Below, piece after piece: positions 1 through 5,399 of a stretch of DNA of 5,399 nt. Every line of letters starts with the position of its first letter. Position 1 is the stretch's first letter. The translations under genes were made by a program, and so were the position numbers. This DNA is from Eudoraea sp. (GTDB taxonomy: Bacteria; Bacteroidota; Bacteroidia; Flavobacteriales; Flavobacteriaceae). The notes under the pieces were generated by a model. That model was not told the DNA's origin. It saw only the letters and a program-made list of their open reading frames with translations, and did no database searches. The stretch is taken from contig JABDQS010000174.1 in the NCBI GenBank assembly GCA_013042125.1, positions 1 through 5,399 on the forward strand. Reading direction: 5' to 3'.

Positions 1-167
1 AATTAATGCAATTGGTCAAAGAGAGCGATAGGCTTGCGTATATTCGAAGGCATTTGGACCAGACCATAAAGGTCCTTAAAGAAGTAGACAGGACCAAGGA
101 ATTGATTGATATGAACGGACATTTCAGAAATTTCGACCCATTGGATTTTAAGGATTTCAATATTTAA
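1..167 (+). CDS. C-terminal end of an unidentified protein (5' truncated by window)
   Basis: The third plus frame is open from the window edge to a TAA at 165-167, while the other two plus frames hit stops within the first 31 bases. The visible 54 or so residues are strongly charged and look helical (for example KESDRLAYIRRHLDQ and LKEVDRTKELID), then end in an aromatic and acidic tail, FRNFDPLDFKDFNI. This composition is typical of a real protein terminus and not of a shadow frame. There is an ATG at codon 2 of the visible part, but nothing upstream can be seen, so the true start is almost certainly outside the window. I do not recognise the family. The gene lies 71 bases before sucC on the same strand, and sucC appears to have its own promoter in that gap, so co-transcription is possible but not required. 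Confidence 0.7.
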   Translation, partial: LMQLVKESDRLAYIRRHLDQTIKVLKEVDRTKELIDMNGHFRNFDPLDFKDFNI

Positions 168-207
168 GACAAGTGCAATTTAGTTAGTGAAACTCCATTG
201 CGTTTCC

Positions 208-215
208 TATTTTTG
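208..215 (+). promoter_or_regulatory. Candidate flavobacterial -7 promoter element for sucC
   Basis: TATTTTTG matches the Bacteroidota/Flavobacterium housekeeping -7 consensus TAnnTTTG exactly. It lies 23 bases before the sucC ATG, which would give a short leader of roughly 17-19 nt. No clear TTG -33 element is found 17-23 bases upstream; the best local sequence is the degenerate TTTAG/GTTAG around 179-187. The leader (AACTAACATAACAACC) has no Shine-Dalgarno, as is normal in this phylum. Confidence 0.5.
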
Positions 216-238
216 CATGCAACTAACATAACAACCAT

Positions 239-1432
239 ATGAATCTTCACGAGTATCAGGGAAAAGAAATTTTGGCCAGTTTTGGCGTTCGTATCCAACG
301 AGGGATCGTAGCACACAATGCTAAAGAAGCGGTAGATGCTGCTAAACAATTAACCAGTGAGACTGGAACTTCCTGGCATGTGATCAAGGCACAGGTACAC
401 GCAGGCGGACGCGGAAAAGGCGGAGGTGTTAAACTCGCCAAGAACCTTAAAGAGGTTGAGGAGATAGCAGGTCAGATCATTGGTATGAATTTGGTTACCC
501 CACAGACGTCTGCGGAGGGGAAAAAGGTGCATCAGGTACTGGTAGCCGAAGATGTATATTATCCTGGAGCAAGTGAAACAAGTGAATTTTATGTTTCCGT
601 TCTTCTGAACAGAGGACTTGGGCGGAATATGATCATGTATTCCACAGAAGGCGGTATGGATATAGAAGAAGTGGCAGAAAAAACTCCACATCTTATTTTT
701 ACTGAAGAAGTTGATCCATCTACCGGATTAATGCCTTTCCAGGCTCGTAAAATTGCTTTTAACCTGGGACTTTCAGGAACCGCTTTTAAAGAGATGACAA
801 GATTCATTTCATCACTATACAAGGCATATGAACAAAGTGATGCCAGTCTTTTTGAGATCAATCCGGTTCTAAAGACCTCAGATGATAAGATCATGGCCGT
901 AGATGCCAAAGTGTCTATTGATGATAATTCACTCTTCAGGAGGAAGCAATATGCAGAAATGCGCGATCTACGCGAAGAAAACCCTATTGAAGTTGAAGCC
1001 CGTGCCGTGGGACTCAACTATGTTGACCTCGATGGAAACGTAGGATGTATGGTGAATGGCGCAGGTTTGGCAATGGCTACGATGGACCTGATCAAAATGG
1101 CTGGCGGAGAACCGGCTAATTTCCTGGACGTAGGAGGAACTGCCGACGCAAAACGAGTGGAAGAAGCCTTCAGGATCATTCTTAAGGACCCTAATGTAAA
1201 GGCTATCCTTATCAATATATTTGGTGGGATCGTTCGATGCGACCGCGTTGCACAAGGTGTAGTGGATGCCTATAAGAACATGGGAGATGCCATCAAGGTT
1301 CCTATAATAGTAAGGCTTCAGGGAACCAATGCTGATCTGGCCAAAGAGATCATTGATAACTCTGGTTTGGCCGTGCAATCTGCAGTACAATTCCAGGAAG
1401 CGGCTGATAAGGTCAAGGCGGTTATGGCTTAA
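239..1432 (+). CDS. sucC: Succinyl-CoA synthetase (ADP/GDP-forming) subunit beta
   Basis: This is the beta subunit of succinyl-CoA ligase, which with the alpha subunit SucD interconverts succinyl-CoA and succinate with substrate-level phosphorylation in the cytoplasmic TCA cycle. The 397-aa length is close to the usual 385-400. It opens with the family signature [12 protein letters not shown]. The N-terminal ATP-grasp domain (about 1-240) contains [16 protein letters not shown] at 50-65, the EINP motif at 206-209 and D222, which supply nucleotide and Mg2+ contacts. The CoA-ligase domain (about 260-395) carries [15 protein letters not shown] at 269-283, [12 protein letters not shown] at 289-300, the phosphohistidine-facing loop [10 protein letters not shown] at 326-335 and VRLQGTNA at 358-365. 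All expected motifs are present and intact. The ATG at 239 is required for the conserved N-terminus. It appears monocistronic: a promoter element lies upstream, a terminator directly follows, and sucD is not adjacent. Confidence 0.97.
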   Translation: MNLHEYQGKEILASFGVRIQRGIVAHNAKEAVDAAKQLTSETGTSWHVIKAQVHAGGRGKGGGVKLAKNLKEVEEIAGQIIGMNLVTPQTSAEGKKVHQVLVAEDVYYPGASETSEFYVSVLLNRGLGRNMIMYSTEGGMDIEEVAEKTPHLIFTEEVDPSTGLMPFQARKIAFNLGLSGTAFKEMTRFISSLYKAYEQSDASLFEINPVLKTSDDKIMAVDAKVSIDDNSLFRRKQYAEMRDLREENPIEVEARAVGLNYVDLDGNVGCMVNGAGLAMATMDLIKMAGGEPANFLDVGGTADAKRVEEAFRIILKDPNVKAILINIFGGIVRCDRVAQGVVDAYKNMGDAIKVPIIVRLQGTNADLAKEIIDNSGLAVQSAVQFQEAADKVKAVMA

Positions 1433-1454
1433 ATTAAAAACAACACAAATATTC

Positions 1455-1490
1455 AAGGCGATGTTACCACAACATCGCCTTTTTGTTTGT
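1455..1490 (+). terminator. Rho-independent terminator of sucC
   Basis: A perfect 11-bp stem (AAGGCGATGTT at 1455-1465 against AACATCGCCTT at 1471-1481) with a 5-nt loop ACCAC is followed by TTTTGTTTGT. It begins 22 bases after the sucC stop codon. This closes the sucC transcript before any second gene. Confidence 0.92.
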
Positions 1491-1569
1491 TCTAAGTTTA
1501 CTATTTAGTACGTGTATTAAATAAACTTTAAACCGTACAATGACTGTTTTTTTTCGTTCCTGCCATCTT

Positions 1570-1577
1570 TATTTTTA
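1570..1577 (+). promoter_or_regulatory. Weak -7-like element upstream of the small exported gene
   Basis: TATTTTTA matches seven of eight positions of TAnnTTTG (final G replaced by A). It lies 128 bases before the ATG at 1706, which would imply a long leader, and no convincing -33 TTG is placed 17-23 bases upstream. It is listed as the alternative to the ECF-type promoter at 1631-1656; AT-rich DNA gives such matches easily. Confidence 0.2.
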
Positions 1578-1630
1578 GGGCATGTTTACTAAAGGACAAC
1601 TTTTAAAGTTCTGTTAAAAATTTAAAAATC

Positions 1631-1656
1631 AGTAACATTCCTGCTCAGGGGTCGTC
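1631..1656 (+). promoter_or_regulatory. Candidate ECF-sigma-type promoter of the small exported gene
   Basis: AGTAACATT (1631-1639) and CGTC (1653-1656) have the look of an ECF sigma promoter: an AAC-containing -35 box and a CGTC -10 box separated by 16 bases between AAC and CGTC. The predicted start would fall near 1662, leaving a leader of about 45 nt before the ATG at 1706. The GC-rich stretch CTCAGGGGTCGTC stands out from the surrounding AT-rich spacer. The link to ECF sigma factors is inference from element shape and spacing; no sigma gene is in this window. Confidence 0.4.
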
Positions 1657-1705
1657 TTTTAATATACATCATCAATCTAATTATTAATCAAAAAACAAAC
1701 AAGTC

Positions 1706-2041
1706 ATGAGAAAATTACCTGTAGTACTCGCAGCGGCTCTTCTTTTTACAGCCGGAAATCTATTTGCCAATGATTACAAGACTGCCGATCCAAAAAAAGA
1801 TCTGGCTATTCAGATCAGTCAGCTTTTGAAGAACAATTCCTTTGTAGTGGAGGAACAGGACCTTACTGCCAAGGTGCTGTTTACTCTGAATAGTGAGAAT
1901 GAAATTGTTGTGATATCAGTAGATACTGAAGACGAGATCCTTGAAAGATTTGTAAAAAGTCGCTTGAATTATCAAGCGGTCGAATTAGCAGAGGCTGAAG
2001 AAGGAAAAATGTATACAGTTCCTGTGCGTATAACAGGATAG
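1706..2041 (+). CDS. Small exported protein of unknown function, possibly with a TonB-C-like fold
   Basis: This 111-aa protein begins with a clear type I signal peptide: basic MRK, hydrophobic core LPVVLAAALLFTAG, and a likely cleavage after NLFA (residue 21, before N22). It lacks a lipobox Cys, so the mature protein of about 90 aa should be soluble in the periplasm or outside. The mature part has an amphipathic helix (DLAIQISQLLKNN, 32-44), then a beta-rich region with LTAKVLFTLNSENEIVVISVDTEDE at 53-77, a helix ILERFVKSRLNYQAV at 78-92, and a final strand MYTVPVRITG. The pattern 'strand, turn with N-E-N, strand, helix, P-V strand' resembles the TonB C-terminal domain, but this is inference from pattern only. 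Similar short exported proteins are common in Flavobacteriia to my knowledge; their function is unknown. It has its own terminator and a candidate ECF promoter, so it is probably a single-gene stress or envelope-response unit. Confidence 0.85.
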   Translation: MRKLPVVLAAALLFTAGNLFANDYKTADPKKDLAIQISQLLKNNSFVVEEQDLTAKVLFTLNSENEIVVISVDTEDEILERFVKSRLNYQAVELAEAEEGKMYTVPVRITG

Positions 2042-2058
2042 AATCTGTCGTTATCAAC

Positions 2059-2095
2059 AAAGGTCCTAAGATTACTTGGGACCTTTTTTATTTTT
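2059..2095 (+). terminator. Rho-independent terminator of the small exported gene, overlapping the convergent gene
   Basis: A 12-bp stem (AAAGGTCCTAAG at 2059-2070 against CTTGGGACCTTT at 2075-2086, one G-T pair) with an ATTA loop is followed by a T-rich tract to 2095. It starts 18 bases after the stop at 2041. The convergent minus-strand gene stops inside the loop (TAA complementary to 2072-2074), so the 3' arm and T-tract are also coding DNA on the other strand. Confidence 0.9.
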
Positions 2096-2422
2096 ATAAG
2101 CCACAGAGCCCAATCCCGTATATTTACCTTTCCTTGGTTTTGAAGGCGGCTTAGTAGTATTCTTTTTAGGAGAATTCAAGACATCTTTTGGATTTTTTGG
2201 GTCATCCCTTGTTCCTCTCAAATGCAATACTAAACCATTCAAGAAATTCCGAAGCACCTGATCACCGCACTCCCTGTATTTTGGATGCCCTTCCTTACGG
2301 CAAAATGCTCCTATCTCACTTTTTGAAATCCGAAAATCTACCAGGGCCAAAATGTCTACGATCTCATCATCCCTTAACATCAAGGCTACACGCAACTTTT
2401 TTAAGATGTCATTGTTTGTCAT
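2072..2422 (-). CDS. DUF1456 (YehS-like) family protein, single-domain form with a basic tail
   Basis: The 116-aa product starts MTNNDILKKLRVAL, the typical N-terminal signature of DUF1456 proteins, and continues through LRDDEIVDILALVDFRISKSEIGAFCRKEGHPKYRECGDQVLRNFLNGLVLHLRG (about 17-70). YehS of E. coli is about 156 aa with two copies of this domain; here only one is present, and it resembles the second copy (KYRECxDQVLRNFLNGL). The rest (about 71-116) is low-complexity and rich in Lys and Pro, with a GKYTGLGSVAYKNKKGPK end, suggesting an extended basic tail that could bind nucleic acid or an acidic partner. The family has no established function. I chose the ATG at 2422 over the in-frame TTG at 2440 because MTNND is the conserved start. 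No Shine-Dalgarno or clear promoter is visible upstream. It is divergent from hsp20. Confidence 0.85.
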   Translation of the reverse strand: MTNNDILKKLRVALMLRDDEIVDILALVDFRISKSEIGAFCRKEGHPKYRECGDQVLRNFLNGLVLHLRGTRDDPKNPKDVLNSPKKNTTKPPSKPRKGKYTGLGSVAYKNKKGPK

Positions 2423-2544
2423 TACAGAACTTTTAAGCAAGGTATTACAAAAGATGGAACAACACGCCCTCCTTGTACCCTTAAATAAAACAATACCGGG
2501 AAATGCCTATAAACAAGCCCTTTAATAAACCAAGAAAATAACAA

Positions 2545-2593
2545 ATACTGCCTTTGTGGCAGTATAAATGATTGATATAGTGCCAAAAGGGCA
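2545..2593. promoter_or_regulatory. Two TGCC-N5-GGCA inverted repeats in the hsp20 upstream region
   Basis: The first repeat is TGCC TTTGT GGCA at 2549-2561, embedded in a longer perfect 8-bp inverted repeat (ATACTGCC at 2545-2552, GGCAGTAT at 2558-2565). The second is TGCC AAAAG GGCA at 2581-2593. Half-sites and spacer length are identical in both, and their centres (2555 and 2587) are 32 bp apart, close to three helical turns. This is what a pair of operators for a dimeric regulator would look like. It does not match the heat-shock operators CIRCE (HrcA) or HAIR (HspR). It lies in the spacer between two divergent genes, about 70-115 bases upstream of the hsp20 start. Confidence 0.4.
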
Positions 2594-2661
2594 GCGTTAT
2601 TCACTTGGTATATCCTTTGCTCTATATGTGAAAAATAAAGTCAAACTTAAATCTAAAAGTC

Positions 2662-3090
2662 ATGAGTATAGTAACACGTAACAACATTATGTTCCCTTCT
2701 TTAATGAACGAATTTTTCAAACCAGACTGGTTGGGAGGAAGTGAAAATTATGCTGCCACTCTTCCTGCAGTGAATATTAAGGAGAACGAAACGGGGTATC
2801 ATTTGGAATTGGCTATTCCCGGAAAAAATAAGGAAGACTTCAATGTAGAAATAGACAAAGATGTTTTAACTATTTCTTTGGAGACCAAAACAGAAGATGA
2901 AAAGGTTGAGGAGAATTATACCAGAAAAGAATTTTCGTATTCCTCCTTTAAAAGATCCTTTACCTTACCTGAAACTGTAGATAGTGAAAAGATAAATGCA
3001 TCGTACAAAGACGGGATCCTTTCCTTTGATCTTCCAAAAAAAGATGAGGCATTACCCAAGCCGAAACGTATGATCGAAATAGGAAAGTAA
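2662..3090 (+). CDS. Hsp20/alpha-crystallin family small heat-shock protein
   Basis: This is an ATP-independent cytoplasmic chaperone that holds unfolding proteins for refolding by DnaK and ClpB. At 142 aa it has the usual bacterial length. The layout is standard: a short N-terminal arm (1-33, MFPSLMNEFFKPDW), the alpha-crystallin domain (about 34-127) starting LPAVNIKENETGYHLELAIPG, continuing FNVEIDKDVLTISL at 60-73, FSYSSFKRSFTLPETVD at 91-107, and the signature ASYKDGILSFDLPK at 113-126. A C-terminal tail carries the IxI motif as I138-E139-I140, used for oligomer assembly. The ATG at 2662 follows an AT-rich leader with no Shine-Dalgarno. No perfect TAnnTTTG element is upstream; the closest is TATCCTTTG at 2611-2619, with one extra spacer base. 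The gene is alone between a divergent and a convergent neighbour. Confidence 0.96.
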   Translation: MSIVTRNNIMFPSLMNEFFKPDWLGGSENYAATLPAVNIKENETGYHLELAIPGKNKEDFNVEIDKDVLTISLETKTEDEKVEENYTRKEFSYSSFKRSFTLPETVDSEKINASYKDGILSFDLPKKDEALPKPKRMIEIGK

Positions 3091-3103
3091 GGTAAAGAAA
3101 GAA

Positions 3104-3137
3104 ATTATGCTTGACCCGCACTACGGGTTATCATAAT
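3104..3137. other. Imperfect hairpin downstream of hsp20
   Basis: An inner 5-bp stem (ACCCG at 3114-3118, CGGGT at 3124-3128, loop CACTA) sits inside an outer 6-bp stem (ATTATG at 3104-3109, CATAAT at 3132-3137) separated by a small internal loop. It is not followed by a proper T-tract, only TGGTTTGTTT a few bases on. It may stabilise the hsp20 transcript 3' end or act as a weak first terminator before the stronger one at 3160. Confidence 0.4.
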
Positions 3138-3159
3138 GGTTGGTTTGTTTGGTTAGTTG

Positions 3160-3199
3160 AATAGCGCTCTGAGAGATCAGAGCGCTATTATTATTATAG
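3160..3199. terminator. Strong hairpin terminator between convergent hsp20 and M20 hydrolase genes
   Basis: A perfect 13-bp stem (AATAGCGCTCTGA at 3160-3172, TCAGAGCGCTATT at 3177-3189) is capped by GAGA, a GNRA-type tetraloop. In the plus direction it is followed by ATTATTATA, a broken T-tract, so it probably ends the hsp20 transcript. The minus-strand hydrolase gene stops at 3194, five bases away, and the same hairpin would form in its transcript; its minus-direction flank (TCAACTAACC) is not T-rich, so there it may serve more as an mRNA 3' end. Confidence 0.8.
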
Positions 3200-4711
3200 G
3201 GGCTCATTGAGAATAGCTAAACACATCATGATCCCTTCAAGAAAATTCCCTACTCTGAGATTTTCATTAGGAGCATGTATATTATTATCAGGATTTGGTA
3301 TACGAATAGAAACCGCCGGCACATTTAAGGTTCGGACAAAAGGAGCAATAGGTTGGGATCCACCGGTGGTCCTCATATTTACCACTTTTGATCCAAAGAC
3401 CGTTTGCATTGCTCTATTAAGGAAATCTCCCGTCTCAGAATCCATTTCTGTACGGAAAGGTTGTGATCCCAGGCGATACCTTAGTGAAGCTAATTTTGGA
3501 TAAGACCTCCGTTCCAGATCTGTTGGTATGCTGTCTACCAAATGGTAACCCTGTATTCTCAGGTGTTCCTCCAACAAGTTTATCATCCGTTCTCCCGGTG
3601 TTTCGGGAACCAGGCGCATATCCAACTCGATCTTTACCTGATCCGGGATGATCGTCCTTACTTCCTTGTCTACCCAGGCAGAACGCAAACCTCTGATGTT
3701 AAGCGATGGATATTGTAACGACTCCTGATAACTACCGCCTACCTGATCACTTTCAGCAATTCCCAGACGTATTTTTAAACTGTCTTCATTTTCAGGCAGA
3801 GAATTTAATGCAATTTTATCGGTCTCTGTCAAGGTTATTCCATCATAAAATCCTTTGATCATCACCCTTCCTTTTTCATCTTTTAAACTGGCTATGAATC
3901 GGGATGCTTCAAATACAGGGTTGGGAGCATAATTTCCATACTGTCCACTGTGCAATGGGGACTTTGGGCCAAAGATGTCTATAGTGGCCGTGGCAATCCC
4001 TCTGGCTCCATAGGTAAGGGTCGGCCAATTGGAGATATGACGGGTTCCATCCATAATTAGAACCATATCTGCCCTCAGAAGATCACCATGCCGTTCTACA
4101 GCAGATGCCAAAGTAGGAGATCCCAATTCCTCCTGGAAATCCATGATCACCTTGATATTAAACTCTGCTTGCATGGATCTCTGTTTAAATATATCGAGGG
4201 CAGTAATAAATGCCATGGCCGGACCTTTGGAATCGGAGGCTGATCTTCCAAAAACGCGCCATTCATGATCTAGAATTTTCTCAGTGTTCCGATCGATCAT
4301 GCTCCAGGAACCGTTCACATCTTTCTTTTTTATTACCGGACTGAAAGGATGTGGTTGATCCCATTCTGTGTTATCTACAGGCTGCCCATCTATCTGGAGA
4401 TAAAATAAAATGGTCTTTTTATCTTTTGTAACTGTTTTTTCCGCGAATAACAAGGGTGCACCTTCTGTAGTAATTACCCGGGTTGAAAAATTTAATTTCT
4501 GAAATCGGTTTATGCACCATTTTAAATTGTTGGCCACGTCTTCCTCGACGCTTCCAATATTGGGGATCTCCAAAAAACGCATCAATTCCGTTAAACCTTC
4601 ATCCAACTGCTCATTCGCAGCCTTGATGATCTCATTTCCGGACATGGGTTGGCAGAAGGTATTAGAAATACAAAACGACCATAAAAGCGAAAGAAGAATA
4701 GTTTTTTTCAT
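3194..4711 (-). CDS. Exported M20-family metallohydrolase with a substituted metal ligand
   Basis: This 505-aa protein belongs to the M20 zinc hydrolases (ArgE/DapE/CPG2-like; deacylases and di- or aminopeptidases). A type I signal peptide is present: MKK, core TILLSLLWSFCIS, probable cleavage before Q21; C20 is not in a proper lipobox. M20 landmarks are clear: RVFGRSASDSKGP (152-164) with bridging D160, FQEELGSP (192-199) with general base E194 and ligand E195, D221 in LIMDGT, TYGARG (233-238), the dimerisation-domain LHSGQYGNYAPNP (253-265), DMRLVP (364-369), GGSQP (450-454) and H479 in NIHAPNE. The first ligand motif, normally YGHYDVQPVD, reads YLQIDGQPVD at 104-113, so the usual His is Q106; D108 is kept. 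Substrate cannot be assigned. It starts 14 bases after the uvrB stop and is probably co-transcribed with it. Confidence 0.9.
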   Translation of the reverse strand: MKKTILLSLLWSFCISNTFCQPMSGNEIIKAANEQLDEGLTELMRFLEIPNIGSVEEDVANNLKWCINRFQKLNFSTRVITTEGAPLLFAEKTVTKDKKTILFYLQIDGQPVDNTEWDQPHPFSPVIKKKDVNGSWSMIDRNTEKILDHEWRVFGRSASDSKGPAMAFITALDIFKQRSMQAEFNIKVIMDFQEELGSPTLASAVERHGDLLRADMVLIMDGTRHISNWPTLTYGARGIATATIDIFGPKSPLHSGQYGNYAPNPVFEASRFIASLKDEKGRVMIKGFYDGITLTETDKIALNSLPENEDSLKIRLGIAESDQVGGSYQESLQYPSLNIRGLRSAWVDKEVRTIIPDQVKIELDMRLVPETPGERMINLLEEHLRIQGYHLVDSIPTDLERRSYPKLASLRYRLGSQPFRTEMDSETGDFLNRAMQTVFGSKVVNMRTTGGSQPIAPFVRTLNVPAVSIRIPNPDNNIHAPNENLRVGNFLEGIMMCLAILNEPL

Positions 4712-4725
4712 GATCCCGGGCTATG

Positions 4726-5399
4726 TTAATCTTGGTTTTGAAGACTTTTGATCTCATCCCTAAGCTTGGCAGCCAGCATAAAATCGAGTTCTTTGGCTGC
4801 TTTTTCCATCGCTTTGCGTTTATGACGGATCATTTTCTCCTTCTGATCTTTTGTGAGGTATTCCAGGTCTGGTTCTGCTGCTCTGAGCTCTTCTTTTATA
4901 AAGTGATACGTAGATACTGAGTTTTTTGCTAATGCACTGTCCAGACTTTTGTTTAGTGAAGTTGGGGTAATATTATTTTCTTTGTTGTAATTGGTTTGTT
5001 TTTCCCTTCTATAGATAGTTTCATCAATGGTCTTCTTCATGCTGTCAGTTATCTTATCAGCGTACATGATCGCTTTACCATTTAAATGTCTTGCTGCCCT
5101 TCCAACCGTTTGTGTAAGGGAACGATTACTTCGTAAAAACCCTTCCTTATCAGCGTCCAGAATAGCTACCAGCGATACCTCGGGCAGATCAAGGCCTTCT
5201 CTGAGTAAATTCACGCCAACAAGCACATCAAAGATCCCTTTTCTCAGATCCTGCATGATCTCTACCCGTTCCAGAGTATCCACATCGCTGTGGATATACC
5301 TGCATCGTACGTTGATCCGGGTAAGATATTTTGTAAGCTCTTCAGCCATTCTTTTGGTAAGAGTAGTGACCAGTGTCCGTTCGTCCTTTTCCACCCTTT
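4726..5399 (-). CDS. uvrB: Excinuclease ABC subunit B, C-terminal part (5' end outside window)
   Basis: UvrB is the damage-verifying helicase-like subunit of the UvrABC nucleotide excision repair complex; it takes DNA from UvrA and recruits UvrC. About 224 of the usual 660 or so residues are visible. Counting from the GTG codon at 5394, the fragment has ERTLVTTLTKRMAEELTKYL (5-24), RYIHSDVDTLERVEI (32-46), the helicase motif region FDVLVGVNLLREGLDLPEVSLVAILDADKEGFLRS (55-89), motif VI SLTQTVGRAARHLNGKAIMYAD (92-113), and REKQTNYNKENNITP (130-144). A short linker leads to the C-terminal UVR domain (about 178-217, ending EKAAKELDFMLAAKLRDEIKSL), which contacts UvrC. The reading frame continues through the window edge, so the GTG is internal (conserved VTTLTKRMAE context) and not a start. 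No truncation or frameshift is seen in the visible part. Confidence 0.97.
   Translation of the reverse strand, partial: RVEKDERTLVTTLTKRMAEELTKYLTRINVRCRYIHSDVDTLERVEIMQDLRKGIFDVLVGVNLLREGLDLPEVSLVAILDADKEGFLRSNRSLTQTVGRAARHLNGKAIMYADKITDSMKKTIDETIYRREKQTNYNKENNITPTSLNKSLDSALAKNSVSTYHFIKEELRAAEPDLEYLTKDQKEKMIRHKRKAMEKAAKELDFMLAAKLRDEIKSLQNQD

Noticed and set aside
968..1456. A 162-codon open frame on the minus strand across the 3' half of sucC, with others at 350-691 and 589-1017
   Set aside because: They are antisense to a fully conserved sucC, have no recognisable domain, and their composition is that of shadow frames.
1598..1610. AACTTT-T-AAAGTT palindrome in the spacer before the small exported gene
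   Set aside because: It is built only of common AT-rich steps, occurs once, and has no position relative to a promoter that suggests an operator.
2188..2436. An 82-codon plus-strand frame opposite the DUF1456 gene
   Set aside because: The opposite strand encodes a recognisable domain; this frame is rich in His, Leu, Ser and Pro, as expected of a shadow.
2423..2440. Upstream TTG at 2440 as the start of the DUF1456 gene, adding six residues
   Set aside because: The conserved family start MTNND corresponds to the ATG at 2422, and TTG has no ribosome-binding support.
2600..2632. TTCAC...GTGAA inverted repeat just upstream of the hsp20 start, considered as an RNA thermometer
   Set aside because: Only five terminal pairs plus an asymmetric ATAT pairing, no Shine-Dalgarno to mask, and no match to ROSE or fourU designs.
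4649..4711. Lipoprotein signal in the M20 hydrolase because of Cys at residue 20
   Set aside because: The preceding residues (N-T-F) do not give a lipobox with small -1 residue; a type I cleavage before Q21 fits better.
1..5399. Insertion sequences, CRISPR arrays, tRNAs, toxin-antitoxin or phage-defence genes
   Set aside because: No transposase, direct-repeat array, tRNA cloverleaf, or defence-related domain was seen on either strand; gaps are short and filled with promoters and terminators.

Overview
The window looks like chromosomal DNA from a member of the Flavobacteriaceae or a close relative in the Bacteroidota. The evidence is the moderately AT-rich composition, AT-rich leaders without Shine-Dalgarno sequences before the genes whose starts are visible, one exact match to the flavobacterial -7 promoter element (TAnnTTTG), and the style of the proteins. 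No mobile element, CRISPR array, tRNA or rRNA was seen. Most of the content is housekeeping or stress-related.

Layout, left to right. (1) The 3' end of an unidentified plus-strand gene. (2) sucC, the ATP-grasp beta subunit of succinyl-CoA synthetase, complete and apparently monocistronic: a -7 promoter element precedes it, a strong terminator follows it, and no sucD is present. (3) A 273-base spacer leading to a small exported protein of 111 aa, with a candidate ECF-sigma-type promoter. (4) A minus-strand gene for a short DUF1456 (YehS-like) protein. It converges on the small exported gene, and its last codons lie inside that gene's terminator. (5) A 239-base divergent spacer with two spaced TGCC-N5-GGCA inverted repeats, leading to a plus-strand Hsp20 small heat-shock protein. 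(6) A strong hairpin between convergent genes. (7) A minus-strand pair: the C-terminal third of uvrB (nucleotide excision repair), then after 14 bases an exported M20-family metallohydrolase.

The genes do not form one pathway. SucC serves the TCA cycle, Hsp20 protein quality control and UvrB DNA repair; the two small proteins are uncharacterised. The most notable observations are the M20 protein, whose first metal-binding His is replaced by Gln while the other ligands are kept; the paired inverted repeats upstream of hsp20; the probable ECF promoter of the small exported protein; and the double use of DNA as terminator and as the lysine-rich tail of the DUF1456 protein. I see no clear evidence of a wholly new multi-gene system.
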